NCBI GenBank assembly: GCA_004213555.1
Contig: SHAP01000013.1
Location: 1-33,539 of the forward strand
DNA from: Phycisphaeraceae bacterium
GTDB taxonomy: Bacteria; Planctomycetota; Phycisphaerae; Phycisphaerales; SM1A02
DNA: 33,539 bases
Direction of reading: 5' to 3'
Positions 8,035-16,342 of this stretch are shown here, piece after piece (positions within the stretch are counted from its first letter, which is position 1; each line of letters starts with the position of its first letter). A model generated the notes under the pieces. The model was not told where the DNA came from, made no database searches, and was given only the letters and a program-made list of their open reading frames with translations. A program made the position numbers and the translations under genes.

Positions 8035-8038
8035 AACT
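8033..8038 (+). promoter_or_regulatory. Putative -10 element of the 8046 gene (leaderless)
   Basis: TAAACT followed by 7 nt and the proposed GTG at 8046. It is back to back with the murD -10, mirroring the layout at 837-846. Confidence 0.4.
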
Positions 8039-8045
8039 GACTGGG

Positions 8046-8573
8046 GTGCAAGAGCCGCCTCGACGACCGCTTCCTTTGATTGCCATGATCGTGGCGTGCC
8101 TGCCCGGGTGCCATTTGGTCAGCATGGTGGGTTCCGTGCTTGGTTTGATCGCCCTGCGGAAGGAAGCCAAAGACCCCGGACATCCCCGAGACCGCATGCG
8201 GGCGGCCCGGGCCATCTGGATCGGCTTTTTCATGGGCCTGTTCAACCTGTGGATGCTCAGTGAGGTCGGTTCCAGTGTGGTGGACATGGTCGAGACCCAA
8301 ACCCCGGCCGCCATTCGGGCCAGTGTCGGCCCAGATGGGATGTACGCTGGCGTGGCGGACCCGTTGGGTGAAGACTTTTCGGTCGACATCGTCCGGATGC
8401 AGGCCAAAGGCAACATGGGCCGCACGCTTGACGTTGCTCTGCGTCTCTCTGGAGCAGAAGTGTGGTGCTTTGCCAACGCCACGATCACCGTGGAACCCAA
8501 TCCGAGTGAACCCTTCTCTTTGCAGTTGAAGGTCGACGAACTGGTCTTGGAGTCTTTTTCCCATGAATTCTGA
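8046..8573 (+). CDS. Small membrane protein with two N-terminal helices and a C-terminal exposed domain
   Basis: 175 residues if translation starts at GTG 8046; ATG at 8085 would remove 13 residues. Two hydrophobic helices (near 12-36 and 55-75) flank a basic loop (LIALRKEAKDPGHPRDRMRAAR), the layout of DUF4190-like small membrane proteins. About 100 polar residues follow, with beta-like stretches and no recognised domain. The gene is first in a run of overlapping genes leading to the LOG-family gene; its end overlaps the next start by 11 bp. The next gene has a similar helix-basic loop-helix plan, so the two may be tandem paralogues. Function unknown. Confidence 0.65.
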   Translation: MQEPPRRPLPLIAMIVACLPGCHLVSMVGSVLGLIALRKEAKDPGHPRDRMRAARAIWIGFFMGLFNLWMLSEVGSSVVDMVETQTPAAIRASVGPDGMYAGVADPLGEDFSVDIVRMQAKGNMGRTLDVALRLSGAEVWCFANATITVEPNPSEPFSLQLKVDELVLESFSHEF

Positions 8574-9240
8574 ACGGAAATCTGACCGGCCTGATCCAAG
8601 TCTCTTTGCGTTTTTAGCGATCCCGATGGCATTTGCGTTCTTTTGGTTTCCGCCTATTCCTTTGTTCATCGCGGTCCGAGGCCTTCGCGATACAAAAGAC
8701 GGTCGACGGTGGGGCCGTCCGTTTGCTCGCATCGCCCAGCTGTTCACCCTGTGTGTTTCAATTCCCTTCGTGCTGGGGGTTTTTCTGTGGCTGCGTGGAC
8801 CAAGAAGCGAGATGTACTCTGGGCCCGCCGCGCTGATTGGTGCTTTGTCCGGCACTGGTGATGTTGTTTCGTTCCCACCGGCCCAAGATGTGACGCAGCG
8901 TTTGGCCTTTCGCACCGCACTCCGAGCTGCCGTAGGTACCCCTCGAGAACTCGAAATCGATCCGTCTTATGCCGAGACTGGATTTGTGGATGGCGGGGGA
9001 CTTCGAACGTTTGTCTACCGATTGGAAGGTGACTCGGGCACCGTGAGTTTGCAGGCGGGCTACCGGTTGTTTTCAGGCGACGGCTTTCCCCCATCACCTG
9101 TTTTTGACTGGGAAGATTTGGTGATCAAAGACGCTCAAGGCCAAGAAACCGGGATTCCGGCCACTTCCTCGTGGCGGGTGGGGTTGCGACCACTGGAGTC
9201 TGAGGACGATTCCGGAGAGACTGACCCCCATGGCTCCTGA
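8563..9240 (+). CDS. Small membrane protein, possible paralogue of its upstream neighbour
   Basis: 225 residues from ATG at 8563, within the end of the previous gene. Hydrophobic helices at about 14-37 and 56-77 are separated by VRGLRDTKDGRRWGRPFAR, matching the basic loop of the preceding protein in position and character. The remaining 145 residues are polar, probably outside the membrane, with beta-rich segments (LRTFVYRLEGDSGTVSLQAGYRLF) and an acidic end. No known domain was recognised. It overlaps the LOG-family gene by 11 bp, so it is probably co-translated with it. Confidence 0.72.
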   Translation: MNSERKSDRPDPSLFAFLAIPMAFAFFWFPPIPLFIAVRGLRDTKDGRRWGRPFARIAQLFTLCVSIPFVLGVFLWLRGPRSEMYSGPAALIGALSGTGDVVSFPPAQDVTQRLAFRTALRAAVGTPRELEIDPSYAETGFVDGGGLRTFVYRLEGDSGTVSLQAGYRLFSGDGFPPSPVFDWEDLVIKDAQGQETGIPATSSWRVGLRPLESEDDSGETDPHGS

Positions 9241-10255
9241 TCCACGAGACGAACGCAAGCGCATGCAGTCCTTCTTGGCGGGCATGGGATTTGATTACTC
9301 CGACTTCCGCGACCGCATGCTGGCTGACATCTGCGAGACCATGCTTCGGGTGCGCCGTTCCCAGCACGATGAGGGACAAGTTCGGTTGATGGCCTCCGCC
9401 ATGCGTGAGATGTGGTACGCCTACCACGTCTTTCATGGTTGGGAGGACGTTCGCAAAGTCTCGATCTTCGGCTCGGCCCGAACGCCCGAAGAGCATCCCG
9501 ATTACCTCGCCGCAGTGGAGTTCAGCCGCCTCATGGCCGAACAAGGTTGGATGTCCATCACCGGTGCCGGCGATGGCATCATGAAGGCGGGCCATGAGGG
9601 TCCCAGTCGGGAACGTTCCTTTGGGTTGTCCATTCGCCTTCCGTTCGAAACATCGGCGAATGAAGTCATCGAGGGCGATCCCAAGCTGATCAACTTCCGG
9701 TACTTCTTCACTCGGAAGTTGATGTTCGTTGACCATGCCGAGGCCATCGTGGGATTTCCTGGCGGCTTTGGCACCATGGATGAAGTCTTTGAATCCCTCG
9801 TGCTCATCCAAACCGGAAAGAGCCCCATTGTTCCGGTGGTTTTGGTCGAAGGCAAAGACGGCGATTTTTGGCAGCGTTGGGAAGATTTCACCAAGGGTGG
9901 ATTGCTGAAAGAAGGATGGATCAGCCCAGAAGATCCCGGTTTGTACCGAATTGTGTCTTCGCCCGAAGAAGCCGTGGAAGAGATCACATCGTTCTACCGG
10001 GTGTACCAGTCCGCCCGGTATGTGCACGACAAGCTCGTGCTGAGATTGACCCGAGCGCTGACTGAACAAGAATTGGCCATGCTCAACGACGAGTTCAGCA
10101 TCCTGATCGAATCGGGACGCATCGAAAACTCTGCAGCTTTGCCCGAAGAAGAAGAAGTCACCCACTTGCCCCGTTTGGTCTTCCACCACACCAAGCACAA
10201 GTTTGGTCTGGTCCGTCTGCTCATCGATCGAATCAACGGTTTTGATGCTCCGTGA
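9230..10255 (+). CDS. LOG-family protein (Rossmann-fold nucleotide-binding, lysine-decarboxylase-like)
   Basis: 341 residues. The LOG core lies at about 75-265: VSIFGSART, the phosphate-binding SITGAGDGIMKAGHEG (109-124) and the family signature PGGFGTMDE (177-185). Enzymes with this core are nucleoside-5'-monophosphate phosphoribohydrolases, some of which release cytokinins; others have different nucleotide roles, so the exact activity is open. The protein is longer than simple LOG proteins (about 190 aa): it has a 70-residue helical N-terminal part and a C-terminal segment of about 70 residues (from YVHDKLVLRLTRALTEQEL) with an unassigned domain. It sits in a tightly overlapping operon and shares GTGA with the next gene. 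Confidence 0.87.
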   Translation: MAPDPRDERKRMQSFLAGMGFDYSDFRDRMLADICETMLRVRRSQHDEGQVRLMASAMREMWYAYHVFHGWEDVRKVSIFGSARTPEEHPDYLAAVEFSRLMAEQGWMSITGAGDGIMKAGHEGPSRERSFGLSIRLPFETSANEVIEGDPKLINFRYFFTRKLMFVDHAEAIVGFPGGFGTMDEVFESLVLIQTGKSPIVPVVLVEGKDGDFWQRWEDFTKGGLLKEGWISPEDPGLYRIVSSPEEAVEEITSFYRVYQSARYVHDKLVLRLTRALTEQELAMLNDEFSILIESGRIENSAALPEEEEVTHLPRLVFHHTKHKFGLVRLLIDRINGFDAP

Positions 10256-11052
10256 TTCGGACGGTTGCCCATCTGGCTTTGATGAGCATGCTTGGCTGCG
10301 CCGGCACTTCGGTGGTTTCCATTGCGGAAGTTGCTTCGCCTTCCGCCTCGAATTCCATTGAGGATCAACGCGAAGACCCACCGAAAGGCATTCGTGCCAA
10401 AACCCGTACGTCGGCCCGCGATGGTCGTATCCCTGGTCTCGAATTGCTTCGTCTTCGGTTTGATGCCAACGGACCCATGCCCGACCGCTTGTTCGATTTT
10501 CTGGGAGAGGATCGCGGACAGCCTGATGGTTTGGGTCTTTTCAAACAACGCATGGACGAACTTGAGGCCCGCGCTTTGGTCGCCACACTCGGACCCCCTC
10601 GTGCCGCCATCGAGTCTTCCTTGGGAGAAATCCTTTCTTTTGAACCCATCTTTGCGGAGGTTGCGGCCCGAAAGCGCCGGGCCGTCATCGTGAATGGCCG
10701 CCCCCGGTTGGTGGAAGGGGGCCGCTTGGCTTTGGAGTTGCGCGGCTGGATTCGTCTGCACGAGGATGGCCCCCGGGTCGCAGGAGAGCTTGAGTTGGCC
10801 CATCGATCTGGCCCCGCGTTCCGCCCGGTGCGCAATGTGCTTGATCGTTCTTCTTTTGAGTTGGAGGCCGACGAGGTCTTGGTGATTGCTCCCGCAAATG
10901 CTCGGGCGGTGAATTCAGGACCTGGACCTGCTGCTGCAGTGGCCGCTCCTGCCGGCCGACATTTGCTGGTGGTGGGCGATGAGGTGGAAGTGGTTCTGAT
11001 CCGTCCCGTGGTGCCGGATATCCTTTTCCCTTTGGACTTCAGCCCTGAGTGA
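10252..11052 (+). CDS. Putative exported protein or lipoprotein of unknown function
   Basis: 266 residues from GTG at 10252, overlapping the previous stop by 4 bp. The N-terminus (MIRT, then a short hydrophobic run ending MLGCAGTS) looks like a signal peptide with a possible lipobox Cys at 16, although Met at -3 is not ideal. The mature part is hydrophilic and mixed alpha/beta; after residue 110 there are regular strands (RAVIVNGRPRLVEGG, LALELRGWIRLHEDG, LLVVGDEVEVVLIRPV) that suggest a beta-rich fold. No family is recognised. It is 7 bp upstream of gltX, which may only reflect gene packing. Confidence 0.68.
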   Translation: MIRTVAHLALMSMLGCAGTSVVSIAEVASPSASNSIEDQREDPPKGIRAKTRTSARDGRIPGLELLRLRFDANGPMPDRLFDFLGEDRGQPDGLGLFKQRMDELEARALVATLGPPRAAIESSLGEILSFEPIFAEVAARKRRAVIVNGRPRLVEGGRLALELRGWIRLHEDGPRVAGELELAHRSGPAFRPVRNVLDRSSFELEADEVLVIAPANARAVNSGPGPAAAVAAPAGRHLLVVGDEVEVVLIRPVVPDILFPLDFSPE

Positions 11053-11059
11053 GGATTGC

Positions 11060-12709
11060 ATGACCTGTCGAACACGATTTGCTCCCAGCCCTTCTGGCGA
11101 CCTGCACGTTGGAGGCGCACGCACCGCCCTGTTCTGTTGGGCTTTGGCCAGGAGGCACGAGGGTTCGTTTTTGCTGCGGATCGAAGACACAGACCAGAAA
11201 CGCTCCAGTGATGCGGCGAGTCTGGGCTTTCTTCGGGATTTGCGGTGGTTGGGGATCGGATGGGATGAAGGCCCCGAAGACGAAGGCTTTGGCGGGGGAG
11301 ACCGCGGCCCCTACTTCCAATCCCAGCGTCTTTCGGTGTACCAAGAGCACTTGCAACGACTCATTGATGCCGGAACGGCGTATCCCGCGTTTGAGACCGG
11401 TGAGGAACTGACGGCGGCACGAAACCAAGCCCGAGCCGAGAAGCGCCCGTATCGGTACGACCGGGCCGCCCTGCAGTTGGAGCCGGCGGAAGTCCAGCAG
11501 CGTTTGGATCGGGGTGACGATCACGTCATTCGCTTCCGGGTGCCGGACGACTCCGAAGTCATCATTCAGGATGAAGTGCTGGGGGAAGTCAGGATTGCTT
11601 CGGGTGAGGTGGACGACTTTGTGATTCGCAAAGCGGACGGCTTCCCCACGTATCACTTTGCCGTCGTGGTTGACGATGCCAGCATGGGTGTGACCCATGT
11701 GGTTCGAGGCCAAGAGCATTTGGCCAACACCCCACGCCACGTTCTCTTGCAGCAAGCGTTGGGCTTTGATCGCCCCGTGTATGCCCATTTGCCTCTGATC
11801 CAAAATCCCGACGGATCCAAGATGAGCAAGCGGGACAAAGACAAAGCGCTGCGCAAGGAGATCAAAGATCGCGGCTTGACCAGTTCAAAGTCGGTGGACT
11901 CTGAAAGTTGGGCAGCTTGGCTTGCCGACAAAACCCGGCAGTTGCCTCACGAATGTGCTGAGCGTTTGGCTGAAGAACTTGGCGTTGATTTGCCCGAAGT
12001 CAGTGTGGATGACTTCCGTCGTGCGGGATACCTCCCCGAAGTTCTGATCAATTACTTGGCGTTGCTGGGCTGGTCCGCTGGGGACGACCTTGAAAAATTC
12101 GATGGTGCGTTCTTGTGTGAGAACTTCACCTTGGATCGCATTGGAAAGTCCAACGCGCGCTTTGACCGCCAAAAATTGCTGGCGTTCAATCTGGATGCCA
12201 TCCAGGCCATGGCGCCCGAGGAGTTCTTGGCACGATTCCACGCCCACTGCGAGGCCGAGCATCCAGAATTCATCGAAAAAACCACCCCCGAGCAGTTTGC
12301 GCTCATTGCCGAATCGAATCGAGAGCGGGCCAAAACCTTGGACGACCCGGCTCGGTCGTGTCGTTTCTTCGTCATGGATGACCAGGACATCACTTGGCCG
12401 GTGACCAAAGGCACCCGCAAAGCTCTGGCCAAGGGCGAGCCTTCCGGATTCACCCGTTTGCAAGATTTGTCGGGAGTTTTGTCTGGCATCGATTCCTTCA
12501 CCGCTTCGAACGTCGAAGCGGCGTTGCAGGCCTGGGCGGATGAACATGCTGAGGGAAATTTTGGCGCTGCCGGGATGCCCCTTCGGGTGGCGGTGACCGG
12601 AGGCACGACAAGCCCGCCTTTGCCGGATACCCTCGCCATTCTCGGGAAAGCCTCAGTGCTGCGGCGTATTGAACGCTGCGTGGCTTCTGCCCCTGATTTT
12701 TCCTCCTGA
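11060..12709 (+). CDS. gltX: Glutamyl-tRNA synthetase with a lineage-specific insertion
   Basis: 549 residues, longer than the usual 470-500. It charges tRNA-Glu (and tRNA-Gln in organisms that use the amidotransferase route). Class I signatures are clear: RFAPSPSGDLHVGGART with the HIGH-type motif at about 16-19, LLRIEDTDQKRS, GFPTYHFAVVVDD, VVRGQEHLANTPRH and the KMSKR loop (254-258). Directly after the loop, where typical enzymes go on to GYLPEALLNYLALLGW, there are about 55 extra residues (260-316, charged, helical) before DDFRRAGYLPEVLINYLALLGW. GAGG before the ATG serves as ribosome binding site. The anticodon-binding C-terminus (LRVAVTGGTTSPPL, then LGKASVLRRIE) is complete. Confidence 0.97.
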   Translation: MTCRTRFAPSPSGDLHVGGARTALFCWALARRHEGSFLLRIEDTDQKRSSDAASLGFLRDLRWLGIGWDEGPEDEGFGGGDRGPYFQSQRLSVYQEHLQRLIDAGTAYPAFETGEELTAARNQARAEKRPYRYDRAALQLEPAEVQQRLDRGDDHVIRFRVPDDSEVIIQDEVLGEVRIASGEVDDFVIRKADGFPTYHFAVVVDDASMGVTHVVRGQEHLANTPRHVLLQQALGFDRPVYAHLPLIQNPDGSKMSKRDKDKALRKEIKDRGLTSSKSVDSESWAAWLADKTRQLPHECAERLAEELGVDLPEVSVDDFRRAGYLPEVLINYLALLGWSAGDDLEKFDGAFLCENFTLDRIGKSNARFDRQKLLAFNLDAIQAMAPEEFLARFHAHCEAEHPEFIEKTTPEQFALIAESNRERAKTLDDPARSCRFFVMDDQDITWPVTKGTRKALAKGEPSGFTRLQDLSGVLSGIDSFTASNVEAALQAWADEHAEGNFGAAGMPLRVAVTGGTTSPPLPDTLAILGKASVLRRIERCVASAPDFSS

Positions 12710-12724
12710 CTCGGAGATTGAAGC

Positions 12725-13693
12725 ATGGCCACCGAACAAGACATTGACGGCGACACGGAATGGCGTCGGTTTGAAGTCCCGGGCGTTCCCCCGGCGGCCG
12801 TCATGTTGCTTGAGCACACCATTGACTTTGCGGGATTGTTTCCGCCAGCCAAGCAATCCATGTCCGACGCGGTGGCCACCTACGCGAAAGCGCGAACGCA
12901 TCCTGACGCTTGGATGTTGGAGCGTTTTGTGCTTCAGGCCACTGAACTCAAGGCGTTTGAAGAATTTTCCAGTGCCCATTTGCCTCGCGCAGAAGAAGAT
13001 GAGCCTTGGCCGCTCTCGGTGTTGGTGCGTCATGACGCGGATGGGCTGGCGGCCGATGTGGCGGCTCTAGAAGAGTTCAACGATCGCCATGCCGATCCTT
13101 CGGAAGGTTTTGCCATTGCCGATGTGGTGGAAATCAAAGGGGATTCGCCCGCCAGTATTGAATCGGCGTTGAATTGCATGCCTGATGAAGTCTTCCCGTT
13201 CTTTGAATTGGATTGGCGTGCTGATGTTCGTGGCGCGTTGGCCACGATTGTTGGCGGGGATGCTGGTGCGAAGCTCCGTACCGGAGGCTTGGTGGCCGAT
13301 GATTTTCCCACCGTTGAAGCAACGGCCAAATTCCTGCTTGATGCCGCGTCCGCCGAAGTTCCTTTCAAGGGCACCGCCGGGATGCATTGGCCCCTTCGGG
13401 CCCCTTCCGATGTGGTCAAGGGTGCAACTGCCCATGGTTTTTTGAACTTCCTGACGGCGGCCGCAGTTGCGTATCTTCGTGATTGCGACGACTCGGATCT
13501 GATCCCCATTCTTCAGGCTTCGGCCGATGATTTTGAGTTCAGTGGAACTTTGGTTCGGGTAGACGATTGGGAACTGGAAGACTTTGAAATCGCCGAAGCC
13601 CGCCAGCGCTTTGTGATTTCGTGGGGCTGCTGCTCATTCGATGACCCTCGTTCGGGGCTGCGAAAGCTCGGCTTGATGCCGGAGGAGAAGTGA
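12725..13693 (+). CDS. Uncharacterised protein preceding fumarylacetoacetase (barrel-like fold suspected)
   Basis: 322 residues with CGGAG 11 nt before ATG. I recognise no named function. The pattern IDFAGLFPPAKQSMSDAV, WMLERFVLQATEL, AKLRTGG, DFPTVEATAKFLLDAA and VPFKGTAGMHWPLR recalls uncharacterised bacterial proteins with a TIM-barrel-like repetition of strands and helices; the KLRTGG and FKGTAGMH segments look like the conserved strand ends. Its stop overlaps the fahA start by one base (TGATG), so the two are co-translated. That suggests a role tied to tyrosine/homogentisate degradation, but it does not resemble the glutathione-transferase-type maleylacetoacetate isomerase that would be the missing enzyme. 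Role inferred from context only. Confidence 0.75.
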   Translation: MATEQDIDGDTEWRRFEVPGVPPAAVMLLEHTIDFAGLFPPAKQSMSDAVATYAKARTHPDAWMLERFVLQATELKAFEEFSSAHLPRAEEDEPWPLSVLVRHDADGLAADVAALEEFNDRHADPSEGFAIADVVEIKGDSPASIESALNCMPDEVFPFFELDWRADVRGALATIVGGDAGAKLRTGGLVADDFPTVEATAKFLLDAASAEVPFKGTAGMHWPLRAPSDVVKGATAHGFLNFLTAAAVAYLRDCDDSDLIPILQASADDFEFSGTLVRVDDWELEDFEIAEARQRFVISWGCCSFDDPRSGLRKLGLMPEEK

Positions 13694-14997
13694 TGTCACT
13701 TGACCACACACACGATCCTGACTTGATCTCATGGGTGGAATCAGCCCGAGATCATGCTGATTTTCCGGTGCAAAATCTCCCATTCGGGGCAATGGACTTT
13801 GGTGAAGGACCGCGTCCCGTGGTGGCCATCGGCGAAGAGGTTTTTGATCTCAAAGTGGCCACGCAACGAGGACTGCTGGGTGAGAGTGGAGAGTTGGCCG
13901 GCGCTGTCGCATCCCCAAGTTTGAATGCACTTGCCAATTTGGGGGCTGACGTTCGTCAAGAACTTCGTTGCCGGATTTCCGCATTACTCACGGGGTCGGA
14001 CCCATCGTTGCACGATGACAGTCAGGCTCGATCAGAAGTTCTTCGCCAACAGGCCGATGGCACCATGCTCGCGCCATTTGCGATTGGCGACTACACCGAT
14101 TTTTATTGCTCCATTCACCACGCCACCAATGTGGGGTCGATGTTCCGTCCGGACAATCCACTGATGCCCAATTACCGCCATCTCCCAGTGGGATACCACG
14201 GGCGGGCCAGCACCGTGGTTCTTGAAGGCGGCGAAGTCCGTCGCCCCAGCGGCCAGACGCTTCCGGTTGAGGCCAACGATCCCATCGATGGCCCTTCGCG
14301 TTTGTTGGATTATGAATTTGAGCTGGGCTTCTACGTGGGCCAAGGCAATCCCATGGGCAGCCGCATCGAAATGGTCAGCGCTCCGCAGCATATTTTTGGC
14401 CTCTCCATTGTGAACGACTGGTCGGCGCGGGACATTCAAAAATGGGAATACCAACCACTGGGCCCATTCAACGCCAAGAACTTCTGCACCCAAGTGTCTC
14501 CTTGGGTGGTCACCATGGAAGCCCTCGAGCCATTCCGGGTGGCTGGTCCGGCCCGCGGACCGGAAGATCCCGAGAACCTGCCGTATCTGCACCCCGATCG
14601 CCCGGACCAGTCACTGAGCATCGTGTGTGAAACCGCCATTCGAACTGCAGGCATGCGCGAGCGCGGCGAGGATCCGTTTGTGATCAGTACCGGTGATTTC
14701 CGTCACATGCACTGGACCATCGAGCAAATGTTGGTGCACCACACTTCCAGTGGTTGCGCCATGCGTTCTGGTGATTTGATTGCCTCCGGGACGGTGTCGG
14801 GGCCAGAACCTGAGAGCCGGGGCTGTTTGCTCGAGCGGACGTGGCGGGGGTCGGAACCGATCCAGCTGCCCGATGGCACCGAACGCAAATTCCTGCAGGA
14901 CGGCGATGAAATCATCATGAGGGCGTGGTGCGAGATGCCAGGGGCCGTCCGTATTGGTTTGGGCCGGTGTGCAGGAACCATTGCCCAAGCCGAATGA
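13693..14997 (+). CDS. fahA: Fumarylacetoacetase
   Basis: 434 residues. FAH hydrolyses fumarylacetoacetate to fumarate and acetoacetate, the last step of tyrosine degradation. Family signatures: YTDFYCSIHHATNVGSMFRP with the metal-binding Asp and catalytic His region, LPVGYHGRAST, RPSGQ, LLDYEFELGFYVG with the two Glu ligands, IVNDWSARDIQKWEYQPLG and the C-terminal SGTVSGPEPESRG. GGAGGAG lies 6-7 nt before ATG 13693; a GTG three bases earlier is also in frame. It is the last gene of the string that begins with the 8046 gene. Confidence 0.97.
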   Translation: MSLDHTHDPDLISWVESARDHADFPVQNLPFGAMDFGEGPRPVVAIGEEVFDLKVATQRGLLGESGELAGAVASPSLNALANLGADVRQELRCRISALLTGSDPSLHDDSQARSEVLRQQADGTMLAPFAIGDYTDFYCSIHHATNVGSMFRPDNPLMPNYRHLPVGYHGRASTVVLEGGEVRRPSGQTLPVEANDPIDGPSRLLDYEFELGFYVGQGNPMGSRIEMVSAPQHIFGLSIVNDWSARDIQKWEYQPLGPFNAKNFCTQVSPWVVTMEALEPFRVAGPARGPEDPENLPYLHPDRPDQSLSIVCETAIRTAGMRERGEDPFVISTGDFRHMHWTIEQMLVHHTSSGCAMRSGDLIASGTVSGPEPESRGCLLERTWRGSEPIQLPDGTERKFLQDGDEIIMRAWCEMPGAVRIGLGRCAGTIAQAE

Positions 14998-15010
14998 GAC
15001 GCATTATCCT
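14981..15010 (+). promoter_or_regulatory. Candidate promoter of the Gfo/Idh/MocA gene
   Basis: TTGCCC (14981-14986), an 18-bp spacer and TATCCT (15005-15010). It begins inside the end of fahA, and 27 nt of leader with GGAG separates it from the ATG at 15038. Confidence 0.4.
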
Positions 15011-15037
15011 TGGGCTTCACCCAGAACGGAGCCCCGC

Positions 15038-16315
15038 ATGACCACAACCGATCGCCGACACTTTTTGACCACCGCCGCCGCGGTTGCCGCCGTCACACCT
15101 TTCGCCGGTGCGTTTGTTGCCGGCCGTGAGGACATCCTCAATTTGGCACTTGTGGGCTGTGGAGGACGCGGCAAAGGGTCGATTGGTGACACCATGGCGG
15201 TCAACGAAGGTGTTCGTTTGGTGGCCATCTCCGATGTGAACCAAGGCAAGGTCCAAGCAGCCAAAGCAAACCTCGAGAAGTCGCATGGTGACAAGGTTCA
15301 AATTGCCAACGAGCAAGCCCACGTTGGCTTGGATGGCTACCAAGCGATTTTGAACAACCCAAGTGTGGACGTCGTGCACTTCACCACGTCACCGGGATTC
15401 CGTCCGCGTCATGTTTTGGAAGCCGTGCAAGCCGGCAAGCATGTCTTCGCCGAGAAGCCAGTGTGTGTGGATCCCGCGGGCTGGCGGATTTGCAAAGAGG
15501 CCCACGAACTCGCCAAGAAAAATGGAACCGCCATTGTGACCGGTACCCAATACCGGCGTCAGAAGAACTATGTGGAAGCCATCGACCTGATCAAGCAAGG
15601 CGCGATTGGTACCGTCAAAGGGATGACCGCGCGGTACTGCTCTACAGGAATTTGGAACCGCGAGCGCCAAGAGGGCATGACGGATGCCGAGTATCAAATC
15701 AACAACTGGATGCACTTCATCTGGTTGTCGGGCGATCAGATTTGCGAGCAGGCCGTCCACAATGTTGATGTCATGACGTGGTTGTTGGGCAATCCCACCA
15801 CCGCGTACGGCTCCGGGGGCCGATTCACTCGGCCTGAAGATTCACAAATGTGGGACTCGATGAGTGTTGATTACACCTTTGACGCTCCCGAGGGGGAACG
15901 ACTGTGTTCCTTCATGTGCCGGCAAATTCCTGGAACCGCCGGTAACGCCGACAACATGATCTACGGTTCTGAAGGGGTGGCTTCCATCAAGGCCATCAAT
16001 GGAGGCACCAGGATTGTTGATGCTGATGGCAAGGTGCTCTACCGGGAACGCGGCGACATTGGAGTCGCCTACCGCCAAGAGCACAAAGATCTGATCGATT
16101 CCATTCGAGGTGGTTCGCCCATTGTCGAGCTGCAAGACACCGCCGACGCGTCCTTGGCCGCGGTCATGGGGCGAGTCGCGGCGTACACCGGGCAAAAGAT
16201 TTCGTGGAAGCAGATCACCGAGTCCAAGCTTGATCTGTTCCCGAAGGAATTGTCGCTCGACGCTTCGCTGCCCAACGATGGGTACGCCATCCCTGGACGA
16301 ACCCAGTTCGTTTGA
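15038..16315 (+). CDS. Exported Gfo/Idh/MocA-family oxidoreductase (twin-arginine signal)
   Basis: 425 residues. The N-terminus MTTTDRRHFLTTAAAVAAV is a twin-arginine signal, so the protein is probably exported folded with its NAD(P) cofactor. A Rossmann domain follows (LNLALVGCGGRGKGS), then VVHFTTSPGFRPRH and AGKHVFAEKPVCVDPAG, where the EKP Lys is the catalytic residue of the family, and the C-terminal sheet domain with MHFIWLSGDQICEQAVHNVDVMTW. Such proteins oxidise or rearrange sugars, cyclitols or related compounds; the substrate is not predictable. ATG at 15038 has CGGAG upstream; an upstream in-frame ATG at 14954 lies inside fahA and lacks family similarity. It converges on the AraC-type regulator 27 bp away, which may or may not control it. 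Confidence 0.92.
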   Translation: MTTTDRRHFLTTAAAVAAVTPFAGAFVAGREDILNLALVGCGGRGKGSIGDTMAVNEGVRLVAISDVNQGKVQAAKANLEKSHGDKVQIANEQAHVGLDGYQAILNNPSVDVVHFTTSPGFRPRHVLEAVQAGKHVFAEKPVCVDPAGWRICKEAHELAKKNGTAIVTGTQYRRQKNYVEAIDLIKQGAIGTVKGMTARYCSTGIWNRERQEGMTDAEYQINNWMHFIWLSGDQICEQAVHNVDVMTWLLGNPTTAYGSGGRFTRPEDSQMWDSMSVDYTFDAPEGERLCSFMCRQIPGTAGNADNMIYGSEGVASIKAINGGTRIVDADGKVLYRERGDIGVAYRQEHKDLIDSIRGGSPIVELQDTADASLAAVMGRVAAYTGQKISWKQITESKLDLFPKELSLDASLPNDGYAIPGRTQFV

Positions 16316-16342
16316 ACGGGAACTTTCTTCCAAGACCGCCGC

